Shown: positions 1 to 42,331, counted from the first letter of the stretch. The stretch: 64,000 bases of DNA from Glandiceps talaboti (GCF_964340395.1 NC_135560.1:21205675-21269674), one strand, 5' to 3'. Numbers and translations: made by a program. Notes: a model not told the origin generated them from the sequence alone.

Positions 1-124
1 GGCTAGATGAACCAATTCTAGACCAACACCACTGTTGGTCATACACTATGTCATGGTATAACTTTGACTATGAAGTTCAATGTCAGTAATACACTATGTA
101 ATGGCTTTGACTATGAGTACATAC

Positions 125-3100
125 TTCTTGTTCACATCCCTCATCTTCTGATAAATATCCATGTGGAACAAAGAATCCATCTTCATCACTATCTGAGTCA
201 GACTCATTATTCTCATCCTCACCCTGCAAATAAAACATCATAAAAAAAAAAAATCACAATTTTTGACATGACACGTCACACGTTTAAAAAATTCGAAAAT
301 GAAATCTGGAGCTCTTTCCACCATGAACTGATTTTCAAGTTTTTTGTTTTGTTTTTTATTATTGAAAACCATCTATTCTGAGTTTTACAGCTAGTTTAGA
401 ATTGCATTCTCAGCAACTAGTTCAAATAGTTTCTTCTGCTAGTTTGTGTTTGATGATGAAATACTTAGGAAGTCTCAAAATTCTTTAAACACGTGTTATC
501 AACTTTATCATATACAACAATCGCCATTTATGTAGCATTTTTAGCTACCCTTTGATCTATTCTGGGGTGCCCCTTGAATGATGTGTCCTCTGAAAATGGC
601 TGTAAAATAGGTAATTAGAAAGTTGCTTTTTTTGGGTTCCACTGTAGTTACTAATTTCTGGAGTGTGTCTACCAGATGATGAGTTAGCTGAGAATGGTTG
701 TTATGTTGATTGACTATAATTTAAAAAGATAAAGATGTCTATACCTCAGAGTTAGATAAACTCTCTCCTGGTTCTTCCCATTCTTCATCGCTATCAAACT
801 CATAATCTACCATATCCTGTTGAAAAAAAAATGTATTGTGTATTATAGATATCGATTTTAAGCTGCTCATGTGGCAACAGGAACATTTTTTTTGAAACTA
901 TGTGTTTAGATATGACATATTGAAAAAAAATCAAAACCAAATTACTGAGCGAACGGATATCGATGAGTGCACCACTTGCCATATTTGGGCAAAGTCTACC
1001 AGGGCGTGATACAGAAAATTATTGTGTGGGTTCAATACTTGTGCTCTCCATTTAATTAGATAGCAGAGATATTGGGTGTATGATAATTATAAGTTACAAT
1101 CTAGGTCATAGCCTCATCGAAGTCAGTTTCATTGGTATTGTTTTTCTGTCAATATCACATCAATTTCATAATTTCAAATATTGTTTTGTAATCTCACCTC
1201 ATCTTTGCGATATGGGTTCCTTGCGTTGACCTTGAGTGATTTCTTCATACATGTCCCCCAATAAGCTGGTCTGTAATTTTCATGGAATTGTAGAAGTTTG
1301 GCTCTCCCTTTGAAGTCATTCTCATTTGATTTCTTACTCTTCTTTGGTGCTGGTACGTCAGATTCTTCTTCCAAGATTTCTATGTCATTTGCTTGCATAC
1401 ATTCTGCATTGTCACTGTAATAGTATCAAAATAAGAATGGTACATATATAACATTCAAAACTAGAATTTTATTTTATGTTTCATCCACTTTGTCTTTTCT
1501 CTATTCCTCTATTTTTTCTGTTACATTGTAAGTAGTGTCCTTGACACACATTTGTATTCAAGCTAGGGAGTTGGGGTTAGGCTTACTTGGGGTAGGAATA
1601 GGACTAGACCCCCTAACATAAGACTGATTTGTATTATGTCATAAGTGGCCATTGTGGTATACTTGCTCACTTACAATTGTAAAATATTGTAAATAAAATC
1701 TTGCTCTTTTGCTTACAACAGTGAGGAATGGTAGGCACACTCGCTTTGTTGATTGTCAAAATTGCAATAAGGGGCAGGGGATGTTTTTTGAGCCTGAACA
1801 AAGTAATTATGTTTGCAACAGATCAATATAGCATGATTTTACGCTCTGCTTACAGATAACAAGTGTAAAATTCCGGCATGGCAAGTCATCAACACATAAC
1901 TGCCATATCACTAAAACCAAAGAGTGTACAGATCAAAAATAAAGATGTGAACATTCAAATAATGCATTTTATATTCATTCATGACTTCTTTTCAAATTCA
2001 TCTTCAAGATCATCATCTGAAGAGCAGCAATATATGACAACTCACCTTGATTGTTTTTCAGGTTGCATGGTAGTTTTACCAGTTTTGCCTGGTTGAATCT
2101 TTCCACTGCGTAGCTCTGTGATGTACAATGTCTTTGCATCCTGAAAGTAAAAACAAAATAAAGAATCAGTACTTTAGATTACACACAACTTTCTAACTCA
2201 GTGGTGTTCTCCAACAATTGCCTTTCATGTCAATTCTGCATGACATGAATGTAATGATACCTACCCACTATGCACATGACCCAAAATGTTCATTATCTTG
2301 GTTGATCAAATGACTTACATACCATGATACGTAATAACAAGCAGTTCAAAATTTTTAGCACTGAGCTTTCTATCTGTCTTAATGATCCTCATCAGAATGA
2401 CAAATTCCATAACTACAGCTGACCATTAGGTGACGTTATTGTTATTACACTATGCACAAGTTTGACCTAATGCCAAATCTGCTTGTCATTCTGAGTATTC
2501 TCTCTTTCTATAATGAAAATCTAGCTCCAAAAACTTCATTTTATGCAAAATGGTATAAAATTGGCCATAAAATTGAAGAGCGTCCCTTCCTGGTTTCTAA
2601 GTGGCAACTACAGGTGTTACTAGTCTGACTTTGAGTCCTCTTGTGAGGAAATTCTTAGATGAGCAGTACTAACTGGTACTATTAGTAATGAACTCAAAGA
2701 CATGCTACAAACTATCAGTCACAGTATGGACCTAAAAGTGTGCAATTTAAAAAGGCCTCTGCAGACATCCACAGAGGAAACAGCTTCACCCTTTTAAGCA
2801 CTTATTCATACACCAATCAAACTATCAAGCCCTACTTGTAGTACAGCAGGTAAAACAAGACACAAATTTTGATTTTGTTGTGGTGGACCCTGATTACCTG
2901 AGTGTCGAGGTATTGATCCAGGTTGTATATTAATTCATCTATGGACTTCTCTACACGGTATTTGGGAGCTAACACCATGTCTTGCTGGATCTGAAATGGC
3001 ATAAATGGACCCCTAATTGTTTCTTCCTTTCCTTTGCCATTTGATTCCACTTTCTTGAAGAACCCCTTGAACACATTCTGCTGCTTCTCTTGTTTCTTTT

Positions 3101-6100
3101 GCTAAAGAAAATACACCAACAAAAAGAAGAAAAAGATATTGAGCTCCCTGCGTAGTTTATCCATCCCTGTAGCAAAGCATTGTTTTAAACTTGTTTTGAT
3201 TACATTTCGAAGCCAATTAATTAGCTAGGTTAAAATGGAAGGTTGTGGCCCAGACTCCACAGGAAGAAGACACCACGTCTTGCTAACAGTAATGAAAATT
3301 TATGTATGAGAGATATTTAGAGCCAAATCTATCCAATTTAGCATTCTTCCTCCTACCAAGAGAAATGGATGACATGCAGGCATTTGTCAAGAATATTTTC
3401 TGGTTGACTACAGGAAAATATTGTGCAAGTATATGTAAAGGAACATAACTCTTTGTCATATTTAAGTAGAGTATTCAGTATTCTCTCTCATCTTACCTTC
3501 TCTTCTTCAACTTTCCGTTTTTCATCTTCAAGTTTCTTTTTCTCCTCATCCTTCTTTTTTTTCTCTTCATTCTTTGCTCTGAAATAAAAGAAAAGTTTAC
3601 AGACTTCTGACAAACCCAATCTTTTAAATAAATAGCCTTCCCTAAGTAGCTTCAATCAACACAAGTAGTACCAGAATTCACTCAGATGATGATGCAATGC
3701 CCAACATGTCCAGTTCTGTTGTGAAACATTGGGCAATATGACACTATCCCATCCCTTGCTTGTACTTAGTATACAATGACTCTGACCACACCCAGGCACT
3801 TTAGCACGTTGCTTCTCTTGAATGAACTGCACTCCCTTCGATAAGGAAAGCTATCAATATCTTTCAATTGTGCTGGAATAGTTGGGTGGCAGTCAAGCTC
3901 TCTCAAAACACAGCTAACTATTCAAGTGTGAGTCAGGGACCTGACTACATGCAAGTTAGAAGTGAAAGACATCTATTCTTTTGCCACATAAAAAATTAAT
4001 CAGCAGCTAATAAAATAGATGAAACCTTCCTTACTCTATCAGCTCCATCTTCTGTTTCTTTTCCTCCTCTTTTAGTCGTAACTTTTCCAGTCTCTCCTTC
4101 TCTTCCTTTTCTTTCTTCTCTCTTTTTTCTTGTTCTTTCTTTTGCTTCTCTTCTTCTTTCTGCTTTCTTTGCTCCTCACGCTCCTTTTCCTTCTCGGCCT
4201 TTGCTTCCTCTTTTTGACGCAGTTTTTCAGCTTTTTCCTTCTCTTTCTGTGTTTGTTTTTCTCGTTTTTCTTTTTCCTAAGATGACAAAACAGTGGAGAT
4301 ATTTTTTGTGTCAATGTAGTAAATACAGCTATTACAATATCAAGTTCTCCATTTACAAAGGATATTACAATCAGTTTGTGTACCTGCTTGTTTTGTGAAG
4401 ATATAACAACACAAGTAACATGACTCATGGCACAAAATGATGTCTATGTAACACATGACACAAGGCACAAAATGATGACGTACTGTGTAACACATGACAC
4501 GACACAAAACGACGTCTATGTAACACATGACACACGACACAAAACGAAGTCTCGTTCTTGTAAGCTCTGCTTCATATCTTTAATATGAAAATCAAACCAA
4601 TAAATGAATCTTGCTAGGAACTTTTTATGTTGCAATGACACCAACTTTTTACAGCAATAGCAGTGTTCTCATTGTTTGAATTATTGAGGGAAACCCACTA
4701 CACTGTACTGGCTTTAGGAGAAATCTGACTGGTGTATAACAAGGATGCGTAAGTTGTTGGCCATATGTTATACTCTTTCCTTTCCAAACACATTCAGATA
4801 TCATCTACATGTACATGTTCCTCCATTTGTGTCTTGCCTTATATTTACAAAATGTTGCCTTTGCTGTTTCAAAAGATGAATGTATTAATCAACACATGTG
4901 GCTATCTTTACATACTTACCCTTTCTTCTCGTTTCTTTGCCCTCTCAGCTTCTTTTGCTAAGGTCTTAGCTGATTTGGGAGTCTGTCAGTTGCGAGTAAT
5001 TGAATGAGAAAATTATTGTATAGTTGATATGAAATATTCACAAAATTAACAAGTCCAACAGCACAAGTTATCTAGTCCTCCAAGAATCAATTGCAGTAGC
5101 TCTGAATTTGACACCTGACAAGTTTTCACTGATTTTATGTTAAAAACTTGCAAACAAGTCAAAAGTTTTAGGTTACAATAGTGGAATTGAAGTTTATACA
5201 AATGAAAACTCCATAACCAGATCAAAATAATATCAATGTCCACATTATCTTGTCTTCGATAACATTTTTTCAGGGATAGTGAAGAACCAGTCCCCACAAT
5301 CACAAATTATGTACCCTACCCTATGTCACCCATATTTTGGATAATAGCAAGGACCAACCTGCCAAGGAAGTAACGGACGGACAGGCCTTATCAAGTAGAA
5401 CAACCTTCTTGATCATTGTTTGCTATGGTGCTACATGTAGGTAAGCATGTTATCCAATATTTCGTTTGCAGTACAGTTCAGAATTACAGATCAAGTAATA
5501 CATTCTTTATTATCAGCTGACCGTTTTCAATAAATGGAAGATGATTACAATTAAAAACTAACGTGGAATACTTGATTTCTTGGGGAACAATTTTCACTGA
5601 AAACAAGTTAGCTTGAGAATAACACCTACAATGAATTTTGGAGCTCAAATATTGCAAAACAGACTTGTGTACTGACCTTTTTCAGCAAACCTGTCTTTTG
5701 GTTTGGTGTTACCACAGATGTACCCTGGTTTTCCTGACTTTTCTCTGGGCTTTGTGTTGTCTCTAATGACACTGAGCTGTCCTGATCTGAATTCTCTTCT
5801 GAATCTCCTTCAATGCTTGTGTCACCATCTTCATCCGAGTGTTGTCTTGCTCTCCTAACTACAGCCTCAATAGCATCATCATAGTTACTAGAGACAACGT
5901 CAACACTTTTAGCTTTCATTTTTTCATCACCAGACTTACTGATTAATTCCTGAGACTGTGGGAGACATTTTGCCATTCCTGTAGTACTGGCATTTGTCTT
6001 TGAACTAGTTTCAGAATTAGAGATTGCTGTGTTATTGCCATCATCTGTAAGATCAATCAAATCAGCTTCTGATGTGCTGACCAGAGGTTGCTGTGCCTTT

Positions 6101-8442
6101 TGTACAAAGTAATCTAGAGTAATCTTTTTTGACTTGTTAGTTATATTACAAGACAGTTCTGCTGCACTGAGTGCCCTATCAGTCTCTGAACTTGAAGACA
6201 CTTCATTCTCACCATAATCTGCATCCTTCTGGTACTTGAAGGCTGCTAGTTTTGCATTAAAAGTACTTTTCTCTGCAACAATACAAACTGAGGAATCTTT
6301 ACTGATCTTTGGAGTTTTTGGAGACTGACATATTTTTTCATTTTCTGACAGTTTTCTTTTCTTGCTTTGTTGATTTGTTGGCAAAGGAGAACTTGCATCT
6401 AGTGGTTTGAAAGGAAGGCGTGCTGAAAGAACGAGAATATGTCATGTCAGTTGGTAGTATTCAATTCAAACTTTTTTTACTATAATAATAGTATATTGGC
6501 AGGATACCTTTACGCCCTGACTAAATACCTTCTCATATGCCTCATCTTATTATTAGACAAGGTACATGCAATGCTTCATGCAATTACAATGTAGTTGCAG
6601 TAACGACAAGTCCACATCACCCATCGAAAATAATGACAGAAGTTTGATGTGCAGTAAATGCTGCACTTCTGCTGTGTTGAATCTTATTCAAAATAACAGC
6701 AATTCAATGCATGTCTTGTGCAGTTATGACAACCGCAAAAGTATGGCAGCAACGACCAGATTGTGCACATTTATCCTTAGTTCTGTGTATCTACAACAAT
6801 GTTGTACAGTCCACCATATGATTTGACCCCTTGTCATATGCCAGTAGACCCCTGTAAGTTGTTCATTTTTGTATTAAGTTCGATAGATTACACTCAACGT
6901 CTATTCCGCATCTTATTTAATATTGTATGTGTCGACTTCACTGCAATAAGATTAAGCACATGAGAAGTTCAGTGTTCATTCTGGGCCTCAGCTGTGGAAA
7001 ACCTTAATAATAAATTTGGAGGGAAAGCACTTTCAACAAGCAATGTCATTTTCATCATACATGTATTAGTTTTATTCCAGGATGCTCCTTACCTTGTTTC
7101 ATTCTTTTCAGGGGAGGTGAACACAGTTTGTCAATAACACACTTTGTGTCATCTGAAAGCAAAAAAAAATGAGTTACGAGTTAGAATCCACTGGACTTGG
7201 AGATGTACATGATAGACCCCAAAACAACACATTACAAATATAATGTAGAATAGATAAAAGTGTTATCAGCAGAGATATCCTTGGACTAGGCAAGATGGAG
7301 ATTTTATCTCTACCTTGTCGAATAATTTGGCTCCTGGCCAAAAACAAAGGTCTACATCACACAAAATTGATTGAAGTGGTAATTCCTGAGTGAAAGCACT
7401 TTATAATACGTTGTAAAAGTTGAACCTTGTTATCCTGATTTCATATTGTATCCCTCCATCTATTTTTCGTAAGATAGTTTTAAAAAACCCACAATATTGT
7501 AGGATAAGGAATAATTGGTAGTGAGGAATGGGTCAAGTTAAAGATGACATGCCACAGTGCATGAGTCTATGACATACAATCTTTGGATTCTGAGGCCCAT
7601 TACTTAAGAATGCTAACATTTTCCCTCGCTTTTCTTTAGAATCACACAGGTACATTGACCTTGGACAATTCTAATAATAGTAATGTTTGCAATTATTTAG
7701 GAGTATTAACGTAGTACATAAATATTATGACTCGTTAGAACACCTAGCAAATGAAATCGCAGGAAATACTGCTAAAAGTTCCAACTATTACGCGGAAAAT
7801 GTGACTTTAAATGAAAGTAGAATTTGTGAAAGACGAGAATATTGACACAAGCTGTGCTTCATTCAACTATGTTAGTATGTATGTAAATGATGCCTACACA
7901 TCGACATTGCCACATTTTCTAATCTTGTAAAGTCTTTTCATAAAATCAAACAGCATATTTCGGTTAGATAGGGTCTGTGTAAAGTACGATTTTTGTTCAC
8001 TTACATTTCTTCGGTTGTCCCTCCCGAATGACGCGTTACTCTAAGAAATCATTTTGACTACAGAACAGACACATGATGTGGAAAACACTCGTGTTTACAA
8101 TAAAAATTGAGTGGATCCAAATGACAAAAATGAATATGTGAGCCAATTGCGCCACTACTGAGAAGTATAATCGAATTGCAACAAATATAGTGTGAATGAT
8201 GGTAGAGTAGGTGTTGCTAATTCGGAACAAATCATCATACACGCAACCTGCTTATCCCATGTCACCGGTATCCATTTAGTACGGGTGTACAACCTTTCTG
8301 GATCGGGACTGTGGACGTAAGTTTGGGTCACAAGCACGTACGTACATTTTCGTAAGAAACATAAGTACATACCCATGGAAATCGGTCCACTGGCTATATT
8401 TGTAACGTCCATCTTATCATCTTCAACTATATCCCCGAGCAT
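125..8442 (-). CDS. CHAF1A: Chromatin assembly factor 1 subunit A (CAF-1 p150), 5' eleven coding exons, 3' end outside window
   Basis: Large subunit of the nuclear CAF-1 complex, which deposits newly made H3-H4 at replication forks through PCNA. Coding exons in transcript order: 8373-8442, 7093-7152, 5677-6422, 4920-4982, 4035-4276, 3497-3578, 2898-3101, 2046-2140, 1198-1414, 745-816, 125-223. All junctions are GT-AG and phases agree, giving 650 codons without a stop. Landmarks: the N-terminal motif QARLPFKPL (residues 43-51, across exons 2 and 3) matches human QARLPFKRL; a SUMO-interaction-like motif LIDLTDD near 165; a Lys/Glu/Arg-rich helix (about 300-425); the PCNA-box QNVFKGFF (429-436); the MVLAPK block; RPAYWGT in exon 9; DSDEEWEE in exon 10; FFVPHGYLSEDEG in exon 11. 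The C-terminal region, including the winged-helix domain known in this family, is off the left edge. The start is the first ATG of an exon that faces endophilin; a second in-frame ATG is codon 11. Confidence 0.95.
2898..3101 (-). CDS. CHAF1A: CHAF1A exon 7, PCNA-interacting motif
   Basis: Encodes 68 residues in phase 0 on both sides. It begins with a Gln/Lys-rich stretch and then QNVFKGFF, a full match to the PIP-box pattern Q-x-x-h-x-x-a-a that docks partners on PCNA. The human equivalent, KAEITRFF, lacks the leading glutamine (recalled, not aligned by tool). Downstream come PFMPFQIQ and DMVLAPK, aligned with human FAPFEIK and HMVLAPR. Confidence 0.94.
4035..4276 (-). CDS. CHAF1A: CHAF1A exon 5, charged KER helix
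   Basis: This exon encodes about 80 residues made almost only of Lys, Glu, Arg and Gln, with no proline, continuing into exon 6 (3497-3578). It corresponds to the KER domain of CAF-1 p150, a long single alpha helix that binds DNA. The acceptor (TTAG before GAAAAAG) and the donor GTAAGG fit phase 0 in and phase 2 out. The other-strand and other-frame readings of this purine tract are open but are shadows. Confidence 0.93.
4432..4556. repeat. Short tandem repeat in CHAF1A intron 4
   Basis: About three imperfect copies of a 40-50 bp unit containing GTAACACATGACAC and GACACAAAACGA. It gives rise to a shadow open frame on the minus strand. Confidence 0.75.
7153..8372 (-). other. CHAF1A intron 1
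   Basis: About 1.2 kb between the first two coding exons. Donor GTATGT at 8367-8372 and acceptor CTTTCAG at 7153-7159. CpG-containing sequence continues to about 8020 (GACGCGTTAC), suggesting the promoter CpG-rich zone extends into this intron. No other feature. Confidence 0.75.
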
Positions 8443-8533
8443 CGTTGAGAGTTAAGGCAAACGAAGTAAAAGTAAGAAAGAAATCAGAACTGATAGAAGA
8501 CAGGCTACAGACAAATACCGCAATTTCGAAGTC

Positions 8534-8542
8534 GGCGGGAAA
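8534..8542 (-). promoter_or_regulatory. E2F-type site
   Basis: TTTCCCGCC on the minus strand, about 92 bases upstream of the CHAF1A ATG. It matches the E2F/DP consensus. CAF-1 genes are S-phase expressed in animals, so an E2F site here fits the gene's role; binding is not shown by sequence alone. Confidence 0.6.
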
Positions 8543-8562
8543 GCCTCTTTACAATACTTGTG

Positions 8563-8576
8563 ATTGGTCAACCAAT
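8563..8576. promoter_or_regulatory. Facing CCAAT boxes
   Basis: ATTGG at 8563-8567 and CCAAT at 8572-8576 form an inverted pair with a four-base centre (TCAA). NF-Y binds CCAAT boxes, which are common in bidirectional and cell-cycle promoters. The paired arrangement could serve both genes; this is inference. Confidence 0.55.
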
Positions 8577-8645
8577 TCACATGACATTATGGTAATTTTC
8601 CTATTCCCGTTTCTCTCGGAAATCTCGCAACCAGCGATATGTTAG

Positions 8646-8653
8646 TTACGTCA
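8646..8653 (+). promoter_or_regulatory. CRE/ATF-like site
   Basis: TTACGTCA, one base from the palindromic CRE TGACGTCA, about 130 bases upstream of the endophilin ATG. Such sites bind CREB/ATF-type bZIP factors. The match is short and only suggestive. Confidence 0.4.
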
Positions 8654-8778
8654 CAGATTGTGTGGATCTATGTGATTCAGGGACATTTGACGACAAATTT
8701 GTAGGGTTCGGGTGCAACGAACACATTAGAAAATATTTGTACATTGATATTGGTAATTATTTACTACACGCCAACAAG

Positions 8779-38414
<29,636 letters not shown>

Positions 38415-41318
38415 ATCACAGTCTTCAGAAACATTTCAAAAAATGGCACAGCATTCTGATGGTGTGCTCTCACACAAATAGATGGTGTTTAAGTTTACAG
38501 GAGAATTGTATTTACTGTAATACCAACAATATTATAAGTACTTAAATTGGTTTTGGCACTAAAATTGACACTGTGTTGTGTATTCACAAATAGTGTTGAT
38601 AGCTAGTTTATAGAAAATGAAAGGTGGATCGAATCATTTTGTAAGATGACATGCTGATATATAATTGTATTGAAATCTTTCAGAGTCATCCATGTCAAAC
38701 TGATGACACATGATAGCATGAAAATGGAATTATAGGTACTGTACCTCCATCAATTTTCCTTGATTCTTCTATGGAGTGACAGTGTAGGGCTGAAATTATG
38801 TCTGCCTCCTGAGAGAACAGAGTCAGCACCCAACTTCTCAAAACTTTGAGTTATCCTTGTCAACTCAAACACCATCCCCTTTGCTCCAGCTTACAATCTG
38901 ATCACACATATAATATATTTTGTAGAATTTCTAGCTTGCAAATTTTCTGTGTACCTAGTTAGCATCTAGTAGTAAGTAATGTAATTTGAAATAAATATTG
39001 TAGATTACTTTGACCTTAGTTATATTTACAGCAGACTTTGTGCTTTCCTGACAATTTACTATCGGTGCAGTTTATGCCACTTCAATTCATGATGTCAAAT
39101 TTAAATTGTAAACCTTGGAGTACAACTTCTGTGGCATGCTATTTTTTCAGAACTTTATATGTGCTAATGTGTATGTGTGTGTGTGGCAGTCACTGTGTTA
39201 GCTGCTTCCCACATGTGCATCTGTGTTGTAGTAAAGGTTGCAATACTGATATCAATACTGTCCTCACAGAATTCCAAGTCAAGATTTTTTAGAATTCAGG
39301 TGCCTACACTTCAACCCTTTTCTACAGGGTGTATGTACAAACTACAGTGTATCTATGTGATATATTGCCCTAAAAGTGTAGTATTCCCAGTGTATATTTT
39401 GTCATTACTTGTGCACGCAATATTGCAAAAGACAGACACTGTCTTGTTTTGGTTCGCACCCACATGACACCAGTGCAATAAGAACACATTATGAGTCCAC
39501 TTTCAGTGTTCAAATGTCACCTATACTGAGACCCTCTCCCCCTTCACACACTTGAGATGACCCCACACAATAATCCATATGACCTATACCCTGACCTGCA
39601 TACTAACCCACTCCCTTCCCCTATGTTTATTGATTTGTAATACAATGTATGTATCTAATCTGTCACATTACATACACAGTTATGATGCGCCCTCTACAGT
39701 TAAAACCAGAATATAGTGACTGAAGACAGACATTGTGTTGAATTATAGGACCACTTCACATAGTATACTCTCACTATGGTAGTGGGTTGTCTTCTACTGA
39801 AACGTCCTCATATATCAGATCTTTGTTCCAGCAGTGTTCACTCACATGTCCTGATAATTCAGTATTGTCAATATACATACAACATTACAGCATAGAATAC
39901 TTAGGTCATACAGATTCTATTTTAGTAGATAAATAGATGTGATATAGTTTATGTAAGAAAAACAAAGTGATAAATATACCAGTACATAAAATATATTAAG
40001 TAAAGGTGTTTGTTATACTTCTCTGCAATAACAATAATTGCTGTTTTTTTGTGTTTCCCTGGCATTATTGTCAACTATTTAGCAAGGACTGCAGTTTTTG
40101 GTGTAACATTCATTTCTTAATACCAGATACTAATATACACATAATACTGCAACTTGCCAGCAAATTTGATCATTCCATTGCCTAGAGGATACATGTTACA
40201 ATATTAAGTTTTGTAATTTTCTAAACTTTTAACTCGGCTTATTTTCAACACTTTTTGAGTCTGATGTTTTCCATATATAATATCACAATATTCTTGTATA
40301 AGTTTACACATTTAAGCAGAATATGTAAAACAATGTTAAATCGAAATGTCTTTTATTTGAACTTGAGAAAAAATCTGAATACAACCTTTGTAGTATATGC
40401 ATGTTCTTTGACATGAAATAATTGGTTTATTTTTAGTTCTACATGTTTATGGTGTCAAGTTTTAAGAACTTACTGGCTTTCTTATTACACTTTCCATCAG
40501 AGGAGAATATTACGGATTACCTGAATTAAGCCACAATACAAATATGATGGTTAACTTTGATGGTACAGATATGAGACATAATGTGTGGGTCATTCTTTAA
40601 TGATTTCTGTATTTAAAATATTTTGTCCAAATCAATTGATAAATCTGTTTGCAAAACCAAAATTCCATGCCATTTTGACAGAAGGTGTGTAGTTGGTATG
40701 TGGGGACAGATGACATTGTCATGTACAGCTGGACTCACAATATACACATGCAAATACATAAACCCCATTTTGTGATAGTGTAAAGGTTGAGATGTTGAGT
40801 TTCAGCTCTTTCATTGGCTTGATTTAGCATAAGATGTTACAACTATTTTGAACCGTAGAACTGTTGGTGGTGGTGAAATGTAAATAAATAAATTTTGGAG
40901 TATTATGATTTAAATATATAAACTTTGAAGGAGAAAACAAAACAAGTAGAGAATACTAGTAATCCTTAGTAGAAGAATATACTTATTATTTTAAATGGTT
41001 GCTTGGCCCCATCTATCCTAAACTTTTTATTGTATGAATAGTTTTATAATATTATGTTTTATTTTTTTTTCACATTAAGAGCACCACTAGCTGCCTTTAT
41101 AGTATCTACATAAATGTGTTCAAAATCTCTAGCCAAGTCAAATTGGTGGAAATATTCAACTAAATAACTTTTCATAACTGTTCTAAGTTTGAAATAAAAT
41201 TCACTTGCCTACATTGTGGTGTTTCTACAGGTCAGAGGAATGGATTGTTAAGATAGGATCATAGTTAGTTTATTTTGAAAAAAGAAATCTGTGGTGAGCC
41301 TACAAAGTCTAAGTTGGG

Positions 41319-41517
41319 TTAAAGGGGAACACTACTGATTTTCAAACAGTGACTCCTTGGTAACAATTTGGGCGAAGTGCAAGGTAGAGATTAAGTCAAT
41401 AAAACAGAACATTTCAGCTTCATATTATTTCTTTATAATCTTAGATAACAAAAATGAAACAAACTTATCAAATCACTGTAAGATGTGTTTATTTCCCACA
41501 GTGGCATACTCCTTTAA
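41319..41517. mobile_element. TTAA-bounded MITE-like element, related ends
   Basis: 199 bases with ends TTAAAGGGGAACACTACT and AGTGGCATACTCCTTTAA, in the probable endophilin 3' UTR. The interior differs from the 21.3 and 55.5 kb copies, so it is another family or a different deletion derivative with the same type of terminus. Confidence 0.5.
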
Positions 41518-42325
41518 GGGTACATCAATCTTTGGAGTCGGAAAATGAACTCTGAACACCATGAGGTGTGTGATATGGCATCTCTACATGTAATTATATC
41601 AGGATAGTTGAGATATTGAAGACAGACACTTTTAGTTCAAAGCAGATAGTTCAAAATTATTTGAAGGAGCCGGTTTCCTTTTGTCCAAAAATTTAATTAT
41701 AATATATGTATGAGTAAACAATATATAACCATTATAGGTGGTCATAATATTTAAATAAAAACTTCAGTCAAAAAGAGGTGTGCTTTTACACCAGTCTAAT
41801 GCACCTAGTGAGTTATCTGGGTTTTCACTTGTTTATTTTAGTAATTCAAGGAAGTTTTAAAACTTTCGGATTTAATGTTGTCGCTTAACTAATAATGTCA
41901 GTTTGAATGAATTAATGACTTGTACAATTAATGTGTACGTGTATTTTGGTTCGTAGTTTGGGAAAGTGCAACAAAAAGAGAGAGTTTACCACTTTACTTG
42001 ATTCGTATATTTGCTTATGGCTTTGTCACGAGTTGGACAAGTTGAGATGATGTTGTCAAGTGACGTATATATTTGTATAGATTTGGAAGTTTCACTTAAT
42101 GCATTGTGTCTGCTGCCCTCTTTAGCCCAGCTTATGAAAGTACACTCAGTGAAGCGATCACTGTATGCTGCCCACATCAACTTAGTTGTGAGAGTGTTTG
42201 ATTTTAAGTTTGTTTCTGTGCATTACAAATTTTCTAGGCATGCATGATGATAACATTTTGTAGCTTACTTTCTCAGTTTGATGTAACTGCAGTATACCTG
42301 TGTGCATCATATTTGATTTGTATAC

Positions 42326-42331
42326 AATAAA
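42326..42331 (+). terminator. Candidate distal poly(A) signal of endophilin
   Basis: Canonical AATAAA, with a GT-rich downstream element within about 25-40 bases. A proximal alternative AATAAA is at 38990-38995. RNA 3' ends are needed to choose between them. Confidence 0.45.

Larger units (their letters stand above)
224..7092 (-). other. CHAF1A introns 2 to 10
   Basis: Introns between the eleven exons are 60 to about 940 bases long, except intron 1 (7153-8372, about 1.2 kb). Intron 4 (4277-4919) contains a small tandem repeat (4432-4556). The others are AT-rich with no recognisable element, apart from scattered TACATGTA palindromes. Confidence 0.8.
8443..8778. promoter_or_regulatory. Shared divergent promoter of CHAF1A and endophilin A
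   Basis: Only 336 bases separate the two start codons, so both 5' UTRs and core promoters must lie here unless upstream noncoding exons exist. The interval contains GGCGGGAAA at 8534-8542 (TTTCCCGCC on the CHAF1A strand, the E2F consensus), ATTGGTCAACCAAT at 8563-8576 (two CCAAT boxes in opposite orientation) and TTACGTCA at 8646-8653 (CRE/ATF-like). CpG is more frequent than in the flanking introns. No clear TATA box is seen. Functional use is inferred. Confidence 0.75.
38415..42331 (+). other. Probable endophilin 3' UTR and downstream region
   Basis: No reading frame here looks coding. AATAAA hexamers occur at 38990-38995 and 42326-42331; the second is followed by a T/GT-rich stretch (TTTTGTGTGTTC) and is the better candidate for the final cleavage site, implying a 3' UTR of up to 3.9 kb. 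A TTAA-bounded MITE-like element lies at 41319-41517. UTR length is inferred. Confidence 0.45.

Noticed and set aside
4072-4428. 118-codon Lys/Arg-rich open frame on the minus strand
   Set aside because: It is an alternate-frame shadow of CHAF1A exon 5 running into the intron; the CHAF1A frame has matching splice phases.
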